From Acanthococcus lagerstroemiae (taxonomy: Eukaryota > Arthropoda > Insecta > Hemiptera > Eriococcidae): a stretch of DNA of 64,000 nt. The stretch lies in assembly GCA_031841125.1 (NCBI GenBank), contig CM063106.1, forward strand, positions 71,536,101-71,600,100, read 5' to 3'. This document shows positions 1-10,409 of the stretch, piece after piece. The notes under the pieces were generated by a model. The model was not told the origin of the DNA and ran no database searches. It saw only the letters and a list, made by a program, of their open reading frames with translations. The translations under genes and the position numbers were made by a program. Positions within the stretch are counted from its first letter, which is position 1. Each line of letters opens with the position of its first letter.

Positions 1-11
1 TCTCCCCCGAC

Positions 12-475
12 TAGAGCACCTGGAAATACCCGAGTACTGACATCAGTCATTTTGAGTCGCTTTGTGCCCGAAGATTCACAATTCACTATGCGGAACGTGC
101 CGTCAGCGTGACTTGTAGCGAATTGTGAATCACTGGGTATCAAGCGACTTAAAGTGGCAAACAGTGGCGGATCTAGAAATTTTCCAAGGAGGGTGTTTTG
201 AAAATAAAACTTTTTCCACCTCCGCCCCTTAGAAAACCGAGATGGATGTCATTTTAAATAGATTCGGAAGACAAGTTTCATAATGTGATTAAATCGTTTC
301 AAAATGAACATTGTAGACTGTAGTGCTGCAGATACTCAAAAACAGGAGAAAAAGTCAAAACTCAAGCGGGTTTTTTCCTTCTTCGACCCGAAGGAGGTGT
401 CCGACCCCCCCCCCATAGATCCGCCACTGGTGACAGATTTCAGTGCTCGGGTGTTTCTAGGTGCTCTACCCCTAC
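12..475. mobile_element. Fold-back (palindromic) element interrupted by a MITE
   Basis: The left arm reads tagagcacctggaaataccc and later gagtcgctttgtgcccgaag. Its inverse occurs as atcaagcgacttaaag (~138-155) and, after the MITE at 162-429, as gctcgggtgtttctaggtgctct (~446-470). An inner stem is formed by gattcacaattc (~74) and gaattgtgaatc (~120). A non-coding hairpin element was therefore invaded by a second element. The left edge is close to the window start and may be incomplete. Confidence 0.6.
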
Positions 476-1455
476 CACCGCTGAAAGCCAAAAACCAAAG
501 TCCAGTGAAAGTGATGAATGGAGTACTGAGCATAGGAGTAATGCGATCAAAGCCGTCTTATGTATACGTCGAATGGAGTCGATTGACTTCGTTCAATTCG
601 ACTGGCCTGGTCGACACAGGTGGTTCGTTGAACGTCCACAATAACGCGTGACGAAGACATCGAAAGCATCGTCAGCTGTGAGTCTGGACGGTCCATACAT
701 GGAATGGAGTCGATCAACTCAGTTCAGTTTGAATGACGCGTCCACACTGAGGCGACTCTATTCAACTGACTTTGACCGGACTTGCGACTTTCAGGCGTCT
801 CTTTCGTCACGTCTTCACTTGGGCGACTTTCCATTTGACTCAAGTCGATCGACACCATTCGCTTTTGATTCGTCATAGCATGGACGCAGCATTAATGGAA
901 GAGAAGGATATGAGCTATAGAGTATTGAGGTGTTGATGATGTCTCATGAATTACCTTAAAGGATTAAAATCGTCAAAAATGACTATTATTTATTAGAAAT
1001 CAAACTGATCTGAAATAACCAATGCTACTGCTAATTCTCAGCATAAAGAAGAACACTACTGTGGATATGCAGTATGAAGCTTGAATGCCGTTGATCGCCT
1101 TTAGCCAATATTTGTTCGATGGGGTAATATCAAAACATCGTTTCATCGAACTTGACTCTTCGCGTTAATCTTGAATAAGCTAATACTCTTGGTGAAATTT
1201 GAGTACAACGTATTTATTTCTACATATTTAAATTGATATGCAACTCAAAGTGTCGTTCTAATACATTCCATCACTTATACCAGTTGCTCACCATTAATAG
1301 TAGGAGTATAACAGGCCTGAGGAGACTATGCACTTTGTAAGGTGGTTTATAACATGACGGCACCGTAAACCTTTACCTGAACATTCAATCCGACCATCAA
1401 ATCGACTTACTTAAAACGATTATGAAAGCTACTGTACACCCAGAAGCTAGTAATA
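100..1455 (+). repeat. Direct duplication, copy 1
   Basis: The block starting ccgtcagcgtgacttg and ending agaagctagtaata is followed directly by a second copy at 1456. The two are nearly identical over the first ~1.06 kb, including a MITE and the TCGA-rich stretch at 560-870. Short open frames inside (for example 304-651) show no protein-family features and include translated MITE ends, so they are not called as genes. Confidence 0.9.
162..429. mobile_element. hAT-like MITE (cagtggcggatct), copy 1
   Basis: The left end is cagtggcggatctag and the right end is tagatccgccactg, giving inverted termini of about 14 bp with an internal C-run near the right end. The flanking 8-mers gtggcaaa and gtgacaga match at 6 of 8 positions, consistent with an old 8-bp target duplication of hAT type. 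There is no transposase. The same element recurs at 1518-1789 because of the surrounding duplication. Confidence 0.65.
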
Positions 1456-2762
1456 CCGTCAGCGTGACTTGTAGCGAATTGTGAATCACTGGGTATCAAG
1501 CGACTTAAAGTGGCAAACAGTGGCGGATCTAGAAATTTTCCAAGGAGGGTGTTTTGAAAATAAAACTTTTTCCACCTCCGCCCCTTAGAAAACCGAGATG
1601 GATGTCATTTTAAATAGATTCGGAAGACAAGTTTCATAATGTGATTAAATCGTTTCAAAATGAACATTGTAGACTGTAGTGCTGCAGATACTCAAAAACA
1701 GGAGAAAAAGTCAAAACTCAAGCGGGTTTTTTCCTTCTTCGACCCGAAGGAGGTGTCCGCCCCCCCCCCCCCCCATAGATCCGCCACTGGTGACAGATTT
1801 CAGTGCTCGGGTGTTTTCTAGGTGCTCTACCCCTACCACCGCTGAAAGCCAAAAACCAAAGTCCAGTGAAAGTGATGAATGGAGTACTGAGCATAGGAGT
1901 AATGCGATCAAAGCCGTCTTATGTATACGTCGAATGGAGTCGATTGACTTCGTTCAATTCGACTGGCCTGGTCGACACAGGTGGTTCGTTGAACGTCCAC
2001 AATAACGCGTGACGAAGACATCGAAAGCATCGTCAGCTGTGAGTCTGGACGGTCCATACATGGAATGGAGTCGATCAACTCAGTTCAGTTTGAATGACGC
2101 GTCCACACTGAGGCGACTCTATTCAACTGACTTTGACCGGACTTGCGACTTTCAGGCGTCTCTTTCGTCACGTCTTCACTTGGGCGACTTTCCATTTGAC
2201 TCAAGTCGATCGACACCATTCGCTTTTGATTCGTCATAGCATGGACGCAGCATTAATGGAAGAGAAGGATATGAGCTATAGAGTATTGAGGTGTTGATGA
2301 TGTCTCATGAATTACCTTAAAGGATTAAAATCGTCAAAAATGACTATTATTTATTAGAAATCAAACTGATCTGAAATAACCAATGCTACTGCTAATTCTC
2401 AGCATAAAGAAGAACACTACTGTGGATATGCAGTATGAAGCTTGAATGCCGTTGATCGCCTTTAGCCAATATTTGTTCGATGGGGTAATATCAAAACATC
2501 GTTTCATCGAACTTGACTCTTCGCGTTAATCTGAATAGCTAATACCTGGTGAAATTTGAGTACAACGTATTTTTTTACAATTTAATTGAAGCAACTCAGT
2601 GTGTTTAACTTCCAAAAGTTGCACATAGTAGAGTATACAGCTGAGGAACAATTTAAGGTTTTAACGCGCACGTAAACCTTTACCTGAACATTCAATCCGA
2701 CCATCAAATCGACTTACTTAAAACGATTATGAAAGCTACTGTACACCCAGAAGCTAGTAATA
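1456..2762 (+). repeat. Direct duplication, copy 2, with degraded tail
   Basis: This is the second tandem copy of 100-1455. It is 49 bp shorter. The two are almost identical to about 2520. From about 2530 to 2670 copy 2 differs from copy 1 mostly by many small deletions, while the last ~100 bp match again. The poly-C tract near 1760 is also longer than its counterpart near 407. The pattern resembles uncorrected sequencing error at an assembly join rather than ordinary divergence. Confidence 0.85.
1518..1789. mobile_element. hAT-like MITE (cagtggcggatct), copy 2
   Basis: This is the duplicated counterpart of the element at 162-429, with the same termini and a longer poly-C tract. Confidence 0.65.
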
Positions 2763-3161
2763 AACAACTGCTTAAGCCGCAGTGAATGTTTATTCGAACT
2801 CGTCTCGCTTCTTAATGTTCTGGTAGGCATACTCGCGCAAATAAAACTGAAGATAAGCTGCCGGTGACCGTGTCTAACCGAAAATTGACGTCGACATGCG
2901 AGGACATCGGATGGGTAAACCGTATCCGGGAAGTATGTCCCGGTAGGACAGACACTCGACAGTCCACTAAAATTCTTCTTGAGGTTGTTTCCCGAGACTG
3001 ACTCGAGGATTACAACCATTAAAAAGATTTTCGTTATTTCAATACCGCTAACCAAACCCAGTGCGCCAGATTATGAAATCCGTCTTCCGTGACTCCCTAT
3101 ATAAAAAAATTCCAGTTCTTGAAATTTGTAACAATATTACTGTAAAAGCAGCGTGTTTATG
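2763..3161. other. Non-coding stretch between duplication and Penelope fragment
   Basis: No repeat termini or convincing coding sequence were seen. The longest open frame, on the minus strand (2714-3055), crosses the duplication boundary and has no recognisable motif. Confidence 0.4.
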
Positions 3162-3660
3162 CTAGAACGTTTTTGAGTATGATCCTATCATTAGTAACTT
3201 ATCCACTGAAGCAGAATTCTGCTGTAACATACTGTATTGGTTAAGGTAGTACTGTATGGTGAACTGTAAGTATTGTCCTGTATTCTGATTAGTCGTTAGA
3301 AAAGGTCTGGTGAACCAGTCTCTGTTGTTCAGTTCTCGTCGGTTTGTTACTGTTGTGAAGTGTTTCTCTGTCAAATTTTGGGTTGTGTATACCTAAATCA
3401 TTGTTTAATCTTGACTATGTTCATGATGTCCATTTGTTCTTGCAGTTTCCTTTTCTTAAATTGTCTTGTATTATCAGTTTTGATTCCATTCGTTAGTTTG
3501 TCGTCAAGTTCATGGTTATTTAAGTATTTTCTAAAAAATAATGTGTCATCCTTGAGCTTTTGTGATTTCTTGTACTCTTTCATTCTTGTTATGAATTTTT
3601 GTCCTGTTTCTCCAATGTACATCATCAATACACCACCACTATAGTTACTTGTATTGTCGA
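3162..3660 (-). pseudogene. Penelope-like retroelement fragment A, GIY-YIG-like C-terminus
   Basis: The minus-strand reading at 3628-3398 gives MMMYIGETGQKFITRMKEYK followed by KKRKLQEQMDIMNI. The YIGETG(Q/R)xFxTRxKEH pattern is what I expect from the GIY-YIG endonuclease at the C-terminus of Penelope-like elements. The GIY half is not seen and the downstream frame contains stops. A second, diverged copy lies at 4190-5580 with the same order of blocks. It is non-functional. I am moderately sure of the family because only this short motif and the second copy's RT tail support it. Confidence 0.55.
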
Positions 3661-3670
3661 TGTATGAATA

Positions 3671-3880
3671 TTGACATGGATATCTCTAGTGGCTCGCCAC
3701 GCAAAAGAAAAAAAAATCCATAGGAAACGCTCCGCAGAAAAACGTTACCATTGTGATGTAGTTGCGTATCCCTCTATGCTTGTTCCATCGCCGGCCGACA
3801 CGGAGAATGCCGAACGATGCCGAGAATGGACGACTAGAGAAGGTGGGCATGCGCGTCAGTGCGGTCGTTTTGATAACGTA
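3671..3880 (+). repeat. R3 dispersed repeat, copy 1
   Basis: This ~200-bp block shares catggatatctctag, cgcagaaaaacgttaccat and gacacggagaatgccga with blocks at 36917-37100 and 57704-57945. It is non-coding. Copy 3 ends with gacatatccatgtaacc, the inverse of the common start, which suggests a MITE with short terminal inverted repeats. Confidence 0.7.
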
Positions 3881-4189
3881 TAGATTTTTCCCCCTCTTGT
3901 TTTATCCTTTTATGTATTACTTTGATCATTCATTGGCTGTTTCTAAGGTACCTATTTCAAATTTTACTGCGAGCATTCAGACTTCAAAAGTCTTCACTTA
4001 GAGTCTCTCTGTCCCAGCCGAAGTGGCCAGTTACAACAGAGGGACTAAGATAAATATCACAAAAAAATAACGTGTTTAAATAAGCGAAAATTACAATAAA
4101 AACCAAAAATAAAATTAGATTGAAAAAACTAAACCTAGGTATATATTAAAAAAAAAAAAACATAAGGGAACACAAGAAAGAACGAGAGA

Positions 4190-5580
4190 GAGAGATATTT
4201 TATGTTGTACCTACTGGTCAAAATTCTTCAGTACTTTCTGAATTTTTGTACATATGGTAGGTACTGCTTCTTAGTATTTGTCTTTTCCTCGGGAGTTGAT
4301 CATTTTTTAGTTTGTTAAATTCTGTTTGTTATGTTCTCAACAATTTGTGGATGGTAGTAATTGTTGTTTTTGGCAATTTTGGTTTTATCGTGGTCTAATT
4401 TTTCTCGGCATCATTGTTTTCTAGTATTTTTGAATCTGTAGTTGATCTTAAGGTGTAACTTACCTACGGTGTTTGTAATTTATACCTGTTTCACTTTGAA
4501 AGCAGTGTATTTTTGTCAGAATGCTTCCAGGTGCTATACCATTATTAGTGACTTAGCAGCTATTGAAGCAGATTGGAGACTATCTGTAACATGTTGTATT
4601 GGTTAAGCCCTACTGACTCAACTCAGAATTCCCAAGTATGAAAGCAAAAAAAAACAAAAACATTTTGACCTGTTGGATTTTTCCAACTGACTGAACTCAA
4701 AATTCCCAAGTATCAATGCAAAAGAAAAAAAACCTTTTGACTTTGTTGGGTTTTCCCAACTTCTCAACTCAATTCCCAAGTATCAAGACAAAAAAATGCA
4801 AATAGATTTTAACTTGTTGGATTTTTCCATTTCGTTTGACTAAAATGGTAAATTTTCCTAACTGCTGAGTAAAAAATTCCTACCGGGGGGGGGGGGGGGT
4901 AAGTTGCCCCTGCCTTTTTATCGGCACGTCCATGTGCCCTGTGTTCTGATAGATTATTGGTAAAGGTCTGATGAACCAATCCCTGTTGTTGAGTTATCGT
5001 TGGTTCGGTATTATGATGAAAGGTGTTTCATTGTCAAAGTTTGTGGTCGTTCATATAAAGTCATTGTTTTATCCTGTCTCTATTCTTATGATTTCTGTTT
5101 GTTCTTGTAGTTTCTTTTTTTGTACTGTGTATTTTGAATTTGTCAGTCGGTTTATTGTCATTTGCACGATCGTTTGGATCTTTTCAAAAAGTGATTTGTC
5201 ATCTTTGAGTTGTCGCAGTTTCTTGTGTTCTTTCATTCTTGTTATGAACTGTCGTCCCATCTCGCCTATGTTAGTCATTGCATTCTTCATAGTATAGTCT
5301 GTAGACAGCACTTCAGTTCCGCGTGTCTTTTTTCTCAGTTTTGTCTTTTTGTTGGCTAGCTTTTCCTTATCTCAAATTTTATGATGTATTGGTCAAACGT
5401 CTTCAGTATTTTGGTTGTGTATTTTCCTACATATAGTAAGTATTGGTCCTTTGAATTTGTCTTTTTCTCTGTTTGTTGTGTAGGTCATTTTTCCATTTGT
5501 CATTCTGTTGATTATATTTTCAACAATTTATGGTTGGTACAGCTGCTTGTGAAACACAATCGATACTGAAGTCGACACTT
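4190..5580 (-). pseudogene. Penelope-like retroelement fragments B (RT tail and GIY-YIG-like region)
   Basis: The minus strand near 5311-5069 encodes NIGEMGRQFITRMKEHKK and KKKLQEQTEI, matching fragment A. Upstream in the element (5560-5340), one frame reads QYLLYVGKYTTKILKTFDQY, and near 4270-4190 a related frame reads QYLPYVQKF. Both resemble the region just after the reverse transcriptase of Penelope-like elements. Stops and frameshifts are frequent. The element is split by the minisatellite insertion at 4613-4932. Two overlapping remnants or an internal rearrangement could explain the repeated RT tail. Confidence 0.5.
4613..4932. repeat. Minisatellite-bearing insertion in the Penelope remnant
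   Basis: About four imperfect ~68-bp units each carry aattcccaagtat(c/g)aa, an A-rich run, ttgac..ttgttgga and ttttccaact. The array ends in a run of about 15 G. Comparison with fragment A shows the Penelope sequence is continuous without this block, so it is an insertion. The same unit is found inverted at 36540-36890 and once near 54310-54350. Confidence 0.7.
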
Positions 5581-6300
5581 TTGTCGGCATTCACAATCAG
5601 TCTGTATTCCAACACAACAAATTTGTCAAATTCGACACGCAAAGTCGATTGAAAAGTTGAGTTGAAATCGTTATTGTTGTCAACATCAACTTTTTGTCAT
5701 CTTTTGCTTTTCAAAACTCAATGAAAAAGTCGATATTGAATTATGTATGGTAAATTAAATCGGCCACCTTGACTTTTTTATCGACTTCGGCTACTCAAGA
5801 GTGGATGAGAAAGTTGATATCTAATTATATGCAGAAATATGTCTCAATAACCTCAACTTTTTTGTATGAAAAAGTCGACATCGATTTTCATACAGACATT
5901 GATCTCGCTGTCAAATTATCTATCTTTCTTATTTCTGATTTGACTCGATGTTAATAACTAATAAGTTTTCCCAATATGTATTCAATACCGACGATCTGCA
6001 AGCTTTTCTATAAGAATTATAATATCAGTTGCCCAACAGTTTTTCTATTCAAAATTCGATATCAATTACCTACTGAATTGTCGATTCAAATTTCGACAGC
6101 GACGTACGTGTCGACATGTCGATACGACTTCTATCGCCGTTGTATCTATTTGTAATTAATTCGAAATGAGATAATTCCACGCTAGTGCGACGTCAAATAA
6201 TTATGTCTGAGCAACAGCATAAAATATGTAACAGAAATTACGGAATTCAAATGTCGAGCTGAATGTCAATGTCAAAACTTTACCAGTGCTGTTGATGGTG
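5565..6300. repeat. TCGA-rich degenerate tract
   Basis: The interval has no convincing gene. It is dense in gtcgac, tcgaca and cgatat words spaced roughly 15-40 bp apart, often in the form aaaaagtcga(c/t)at. A similar texture occurs at 13330-13590 and in 560-870. It looks like a decayed short-period repeat. Confidence 0.45.
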
Positions 6301-8140
6301 ATTTTCGTTTTATCGTGTTAGTCTCTTTTTTCGTGTTATTTTTGTCTTCTTTGGAATTGCTTTGTTGCAGTATTGGTGTATGGCTTCCATTTTGTGTTTA
6401 TGGCGCGGGTATGAGTTATGTAGTGTTATTGTGCTAGTGCGTGCTAGTTTTCTACTGCATTCCGAGAGGGTAGATAAGGGGGTCCCGGGGGTCTGGACCC
6501 TTTAGCAAAAAATCGGGTTCTTTATGAGTTATGTGAAGCAAATCACCGGAGAGAGTGTAAAAGTCCGGCAGGACAGACGGAAGAAATTTTACCCCTCCCC
6601 CCCCCTCTATAATGGAGCCATCTACGCCCTTGCTGCATTCTATTGTTGTTTATTTATATTGTGAAGTCTAATTGATGTTGTCTTTTAAGTTGTTTTTTCA
6701 TGTAAAGAATAAATTGGTCTAGTTATGTGTCAGTCCCTGTTTGTGAGGTAGGATGTTGTCCACAAACCTTTGCCCTAGTCTTATGCCGTGTTTCTTTACT
6801 TTTATTATGATATCGTTTTCAAAATTGTTCATGTAAATGCCAGTTATTGAAGGATTGCTAGTCCTTTTGTCTGTCAGTAGTATGTGTTGTTAAATTATCA
6901 GTAGTTCTGGTTGATTATCTCTTTCACTTGCAGTACTAGTATAATGTGAAAGACAATCCCACATCAATCTGTGGTTTGAGGTAGACTCACTTAAAGCTGT
7001 GCAGGGGCCTGTATTGTATAAATCTTGAAGGTGGCATAATTTTTTCAGAGGAGTAAATAAAACGTCATGTTTTCCGAAGAAAATTTGAAAATTTTATTTC
7101 CCGGAGAGGCCTAAGGGATATATCATTTTTCAGCTAGACCCCTTGCTACCGCGGAGCTCGGGGCAAACCTCATTTGCTCCTTCCTCTGGACAAGTCTGGC
7201 TCGTGCAATAATAGTCTATACCGACCGATACAATCTACCATTTCGTCACCAATGATCTAATCAACCTGGCTGATCGTTAATCATGTCACATATTTCGTTA
7301 GGTTTGTCGACCGATTGCGCATTATGTATTCCGCGGGTGAAGAAAAATTACTATATTATTAACTACCCCCGAATAACGACCCGGCTTGAAAAAAATGACA
7401 AGCTATTTTGATCGACTGCCTGAACTAGAGGCTTGACTCGGCGTGGTGCCTGAGAAAGCGAACCGCACTTGGTTAACCGGCGTGCCACCGACACTGTCAA
7501 AAATACGTTACACGTAATTAGTGTAGACCTACGTTCGGAAAATGAGTTACAAGGCTGAAATCTCAAAAATCGTTTATCGTTCGGGAAGTAATTTATTTTT
7601 GTAAATTTATTTTGCCGTACGTCTTAGATTTTATGCGTTTTGTCTGCAGCGCCCGCAGCGCAGCGCCTTCATCATAGGTTACCTTTCTTATTACACTGAT
7701 TGTTTCTGTTTGGTCGGCAACTTAATTTAGAACATTTGAGAGTGAGTTTTCGAACTATATAAATAGGTACATGATACGAGTGTGCGAGAACGTGAATAAG
7801 CTGGGCAACAAGAATGCAAGTCAGAATACTACGTACATATAACTTGTAAATAAACTTTGATCACGAGTTTGGTGAACACCAGACTGGACGTAGGTGGCCT
7901 AAGGGACTCGCACTTAGTGCTTCTCTTAAGAAGAAGCCCCTGCTGATATGAAGATTGATTTTTTGCAGGGTAAGAAGTAAACGCAGAAATTTTTTGCCGA
8001 CCTGTCAACTAAATTTGTCGAGCCAAAAATTCCAGTGGGAAAAGGTGTGAGATACCCACATCCCTCTCCTTAGCGAATCTCGATGCCACGTGATACGGAC
8101 CCTCGGTCTAAAAATTCTAAATCTGGCCCTGGACGGGGTA
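6301..8140. other. Non-coding region with weak MITE ends
   Basis: No gene is recognised. At 6464-6635, a gagggtagataaggggg end faces an inverted gccatctacgcccttg end, which may be a diverged MITE. A 67-codon minus-strand open frame at 7363-7566 has no known motif. The sequence at 8105-8130 (aatctggccctgg) resembles a TIR end seen again near 58610. Confidence 0.35.
7650..7895 (+). promoter_or_regulatory. Possible solo LTR or promoter-like segment
   Basis: The segment has a TATA-like tatataaatag at 7757-7767 and an aataaa signal about 90 bp downstream at 7849-7854. This spacing is typical of short insect LTRs. It then continues gttggtgaacaccagactgg-like sequence. No partner LTR or coding sequence adjoins it, so a chance arrangement is quite possible. 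Confidence 0.25.
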
Positions 8141-8439
8141 AAGTTAATGTATGAGCGAGGTAAATGTTCACTGATTCACTCTGATGACTGCTTATGGTAG
8201 TTGGTTGATATTGTAAGCTAAGGACTGTATAGTATTTTAAAAATATATTTCATGATATTGGATGTTTCATGAATCCCTCCGCTCACCCTGTTTTCGAACA
8301 TTAAGTTGTAGCGCCAAGGAACCGAAAAGATCTTCGAATGGTAAGGTCTATTTTCTGTTCGGGTGAGCATTTTCTGCTTGTCTGCTTCCCCCTCCCCTCC
8401 TGCCATAGAAAAAAGGAAAGACTTCGAAGTACCACCGAC

Positions 8440-10130
8440 TTTGGAATTTCTTATAGAAATATATCGAACAATATCACAATACAGACTCAGAGCTTCTGAT
8501 TTCGGAATCGGATTTTCGATCCGACCCCGATTCACATTTCAAATTGATTTTACCCTGGCAGGAATTGACTGTTTTAAAAATCGAGAAAAGTATCAATGTA
8601 TAGGCTCTTTGGGTCATTATCTTCAGAAATAACATTAGATCTTCTATTTCACCTCAATGGTGACTTTAAAATCCGGTTTTCAGGGAAATTAAGAAAATTG
8701 ACTTGCATTGAAAAACTGCATAAAATATCAATACAGGGGGTTTTTGTGTCGCCGATTTGGTGTATTTTATAAACAGTTTTGATACGACCCTAATGCGGAT
8801 TCCAGATTCAAAGCATTTTAGTTTTTATAGGCCAAGTAGACTTGTGTTCAAAATTTTAATTAAATATCGTGGGAGTTTTTCAGATCGCTGACTTCGAATA
8901 TGGCATCAGACTTTTGATCTAACTTAAGATTTGGGTCTAAAATTTGACATTTCGTCTCGAGAGACGACACGGATTTCGGTTTTAAAAATCGAGCACGGTA
9001 TCGAAACGGGTTTCTTGGGTCACTGTTTTCAAAAATGGACTTTGAATTTTTCATGCAAAATCCAGATTTTATTCTTCAAATGAAAGAAATTTGTATTATA
9101 AGAACCTGAACAAAGTACATATCAATAAAATAGGGATAATGGGGGGAGGGGTCACTGATTTCAAATATTGTATTATACATATTTTTGATATGGTATCGAA
9201 TTAGGCTGAAAATTCGATATTCCATCTTCCCAATGGTTAAAAATGACTTGTCTTCAAAATTTAAACAAAGTATCGATTTTTTTTCATAAAAAAAATTTTT
9301 TAGCGTTTATTTCGAATGATTTACCTATTAGATTTCTGATCAGACCTTAATTTGTGTCCCTAATTCGACCTCTTCTCTAGAGAGACGAACGTAGCTCTAG
9401 CTTCAAAAATTGAGAAACGTGTTGAAACAGGTTTTTAAGGCTGTTGATTTCAGAAATCGCATTAGATTTTGGGTTGTCATTGGGCTCCGATTTGTGCTTG
9501 AAAATAAAAATTATCTTCACCATTCTAATGGGCAAAATTAATTTGGTTTGAAAATTAAACGGAGTATAGATAAGTTGTGTTTCGGATCGATGATTTTGAA
9601 TTCATTAATTTTCTCGATCGAGTTGATTTCGCCTCCAGCTTGAAATTTGTATTTGGCCGAGTCAAAAACGGAATACACTATTCAGAATCAACAATTAGGA
9701 AACCAAATGACTTCTTTTACGAGCTATTCAATAATTGTTCTCATCTGAAGTCGCCACTTGATTTCCTAATGCGACGGAGAACAGTAGGAAATTTATTATA
9801 TTTTTCCAAGGATTTCCATTTTGCTAAAAGCATGTAAAAACGATATGCGTGAAAATACATTTGAATTATTACCGTATAATTTATCGATTTACATCGTGAA
9901 ATTGTGCATTGAGGGTCCCAAATGGGACCGAGTAATCAATTTAATGAAAATTTTGAATTCAGAAACTCTAGCGAGAAACGCATAGTTTGAACAGGTATAT
10001 TGACCAATTTCCGAATTACGTTAATTTTGCCCTTTATTTGAAGGGTAATATTTTGATTCTGGATCCCGAATAGGGATTTAATGAAATATCAAATGCAATA
10101 CTCAAAATCAGCGACCCAAAAACACCCACT
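8440..10130 (+). repeat. Degenerate ~135-bp tandem array
   Basis: Units share the order: (g)gtc(a/g)ctgatttc(a/g)aatat(t/g), gcat(c/t)agattttc/tgat(c/t)(c/a)ga(c/t)cc, a fragment like aatttgggtcc, then tcgac/ctttctc, tctagagagacga, and a tail tttaaaaatcgagaa.cgtatcgaaacagg. Spacing between equivalent words is mostly 130-150 bp, but divergence is high. Related arrays occur at 46225-46720 (inverse) and 55545-56080. Small open frames inside are not supported as genes. Confidence 0.65.
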
Positions 10131-10177
10131 TCCAGTATTGTGTTCGAAGTTTCGAAACAAGTCAATTGCGTTCATTC

Positions 10178-10402
10178 CGGTGGCGTAGCTAAGGGGGGGG
10201 GGATTAGGGGGCCCCTTTGAGATGAGAGTTTTTATATGCTGGCAGTATCACAGTAAATGCGCGAAATGAAATTTAAATTCATATGCATAATTGAAGTTGA
10301 AGAGCACAGCATACTGATACGTCAATACAGTTCATATTAGGTGTACCCACTAAACATTTTGCGGATCCCCCCCCCCTTGGAAAAATCCTGGCTACGCCAC
10401 TG
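10178..10402. mobile_element. hAT-like MITE-A copy 1
   Basis: The termini are cggtggcgtagct and gctacgccactg. The flanking 8-mers gttcattc and gtccattc match at 7 of 8 positions. The interior (ggcagtatcacagtaaatgc ... gttcatattaggtgtaccc) is shared with 12431-12677. G- and C-runs sit just inside each end. It is non-coding and non-autonomous. Confidence 0.85.
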
Positions 10403-10409
10403 GTCCATT

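Noticed and set aside
304..651. 115-codon plus-strand open frame and its neighbour at 648-878
   Set aside because: It translates a MITE end and TCGA-rich repeat sequence, and the equivalent frame in the duplicate is broken. No protein-family features were seen.
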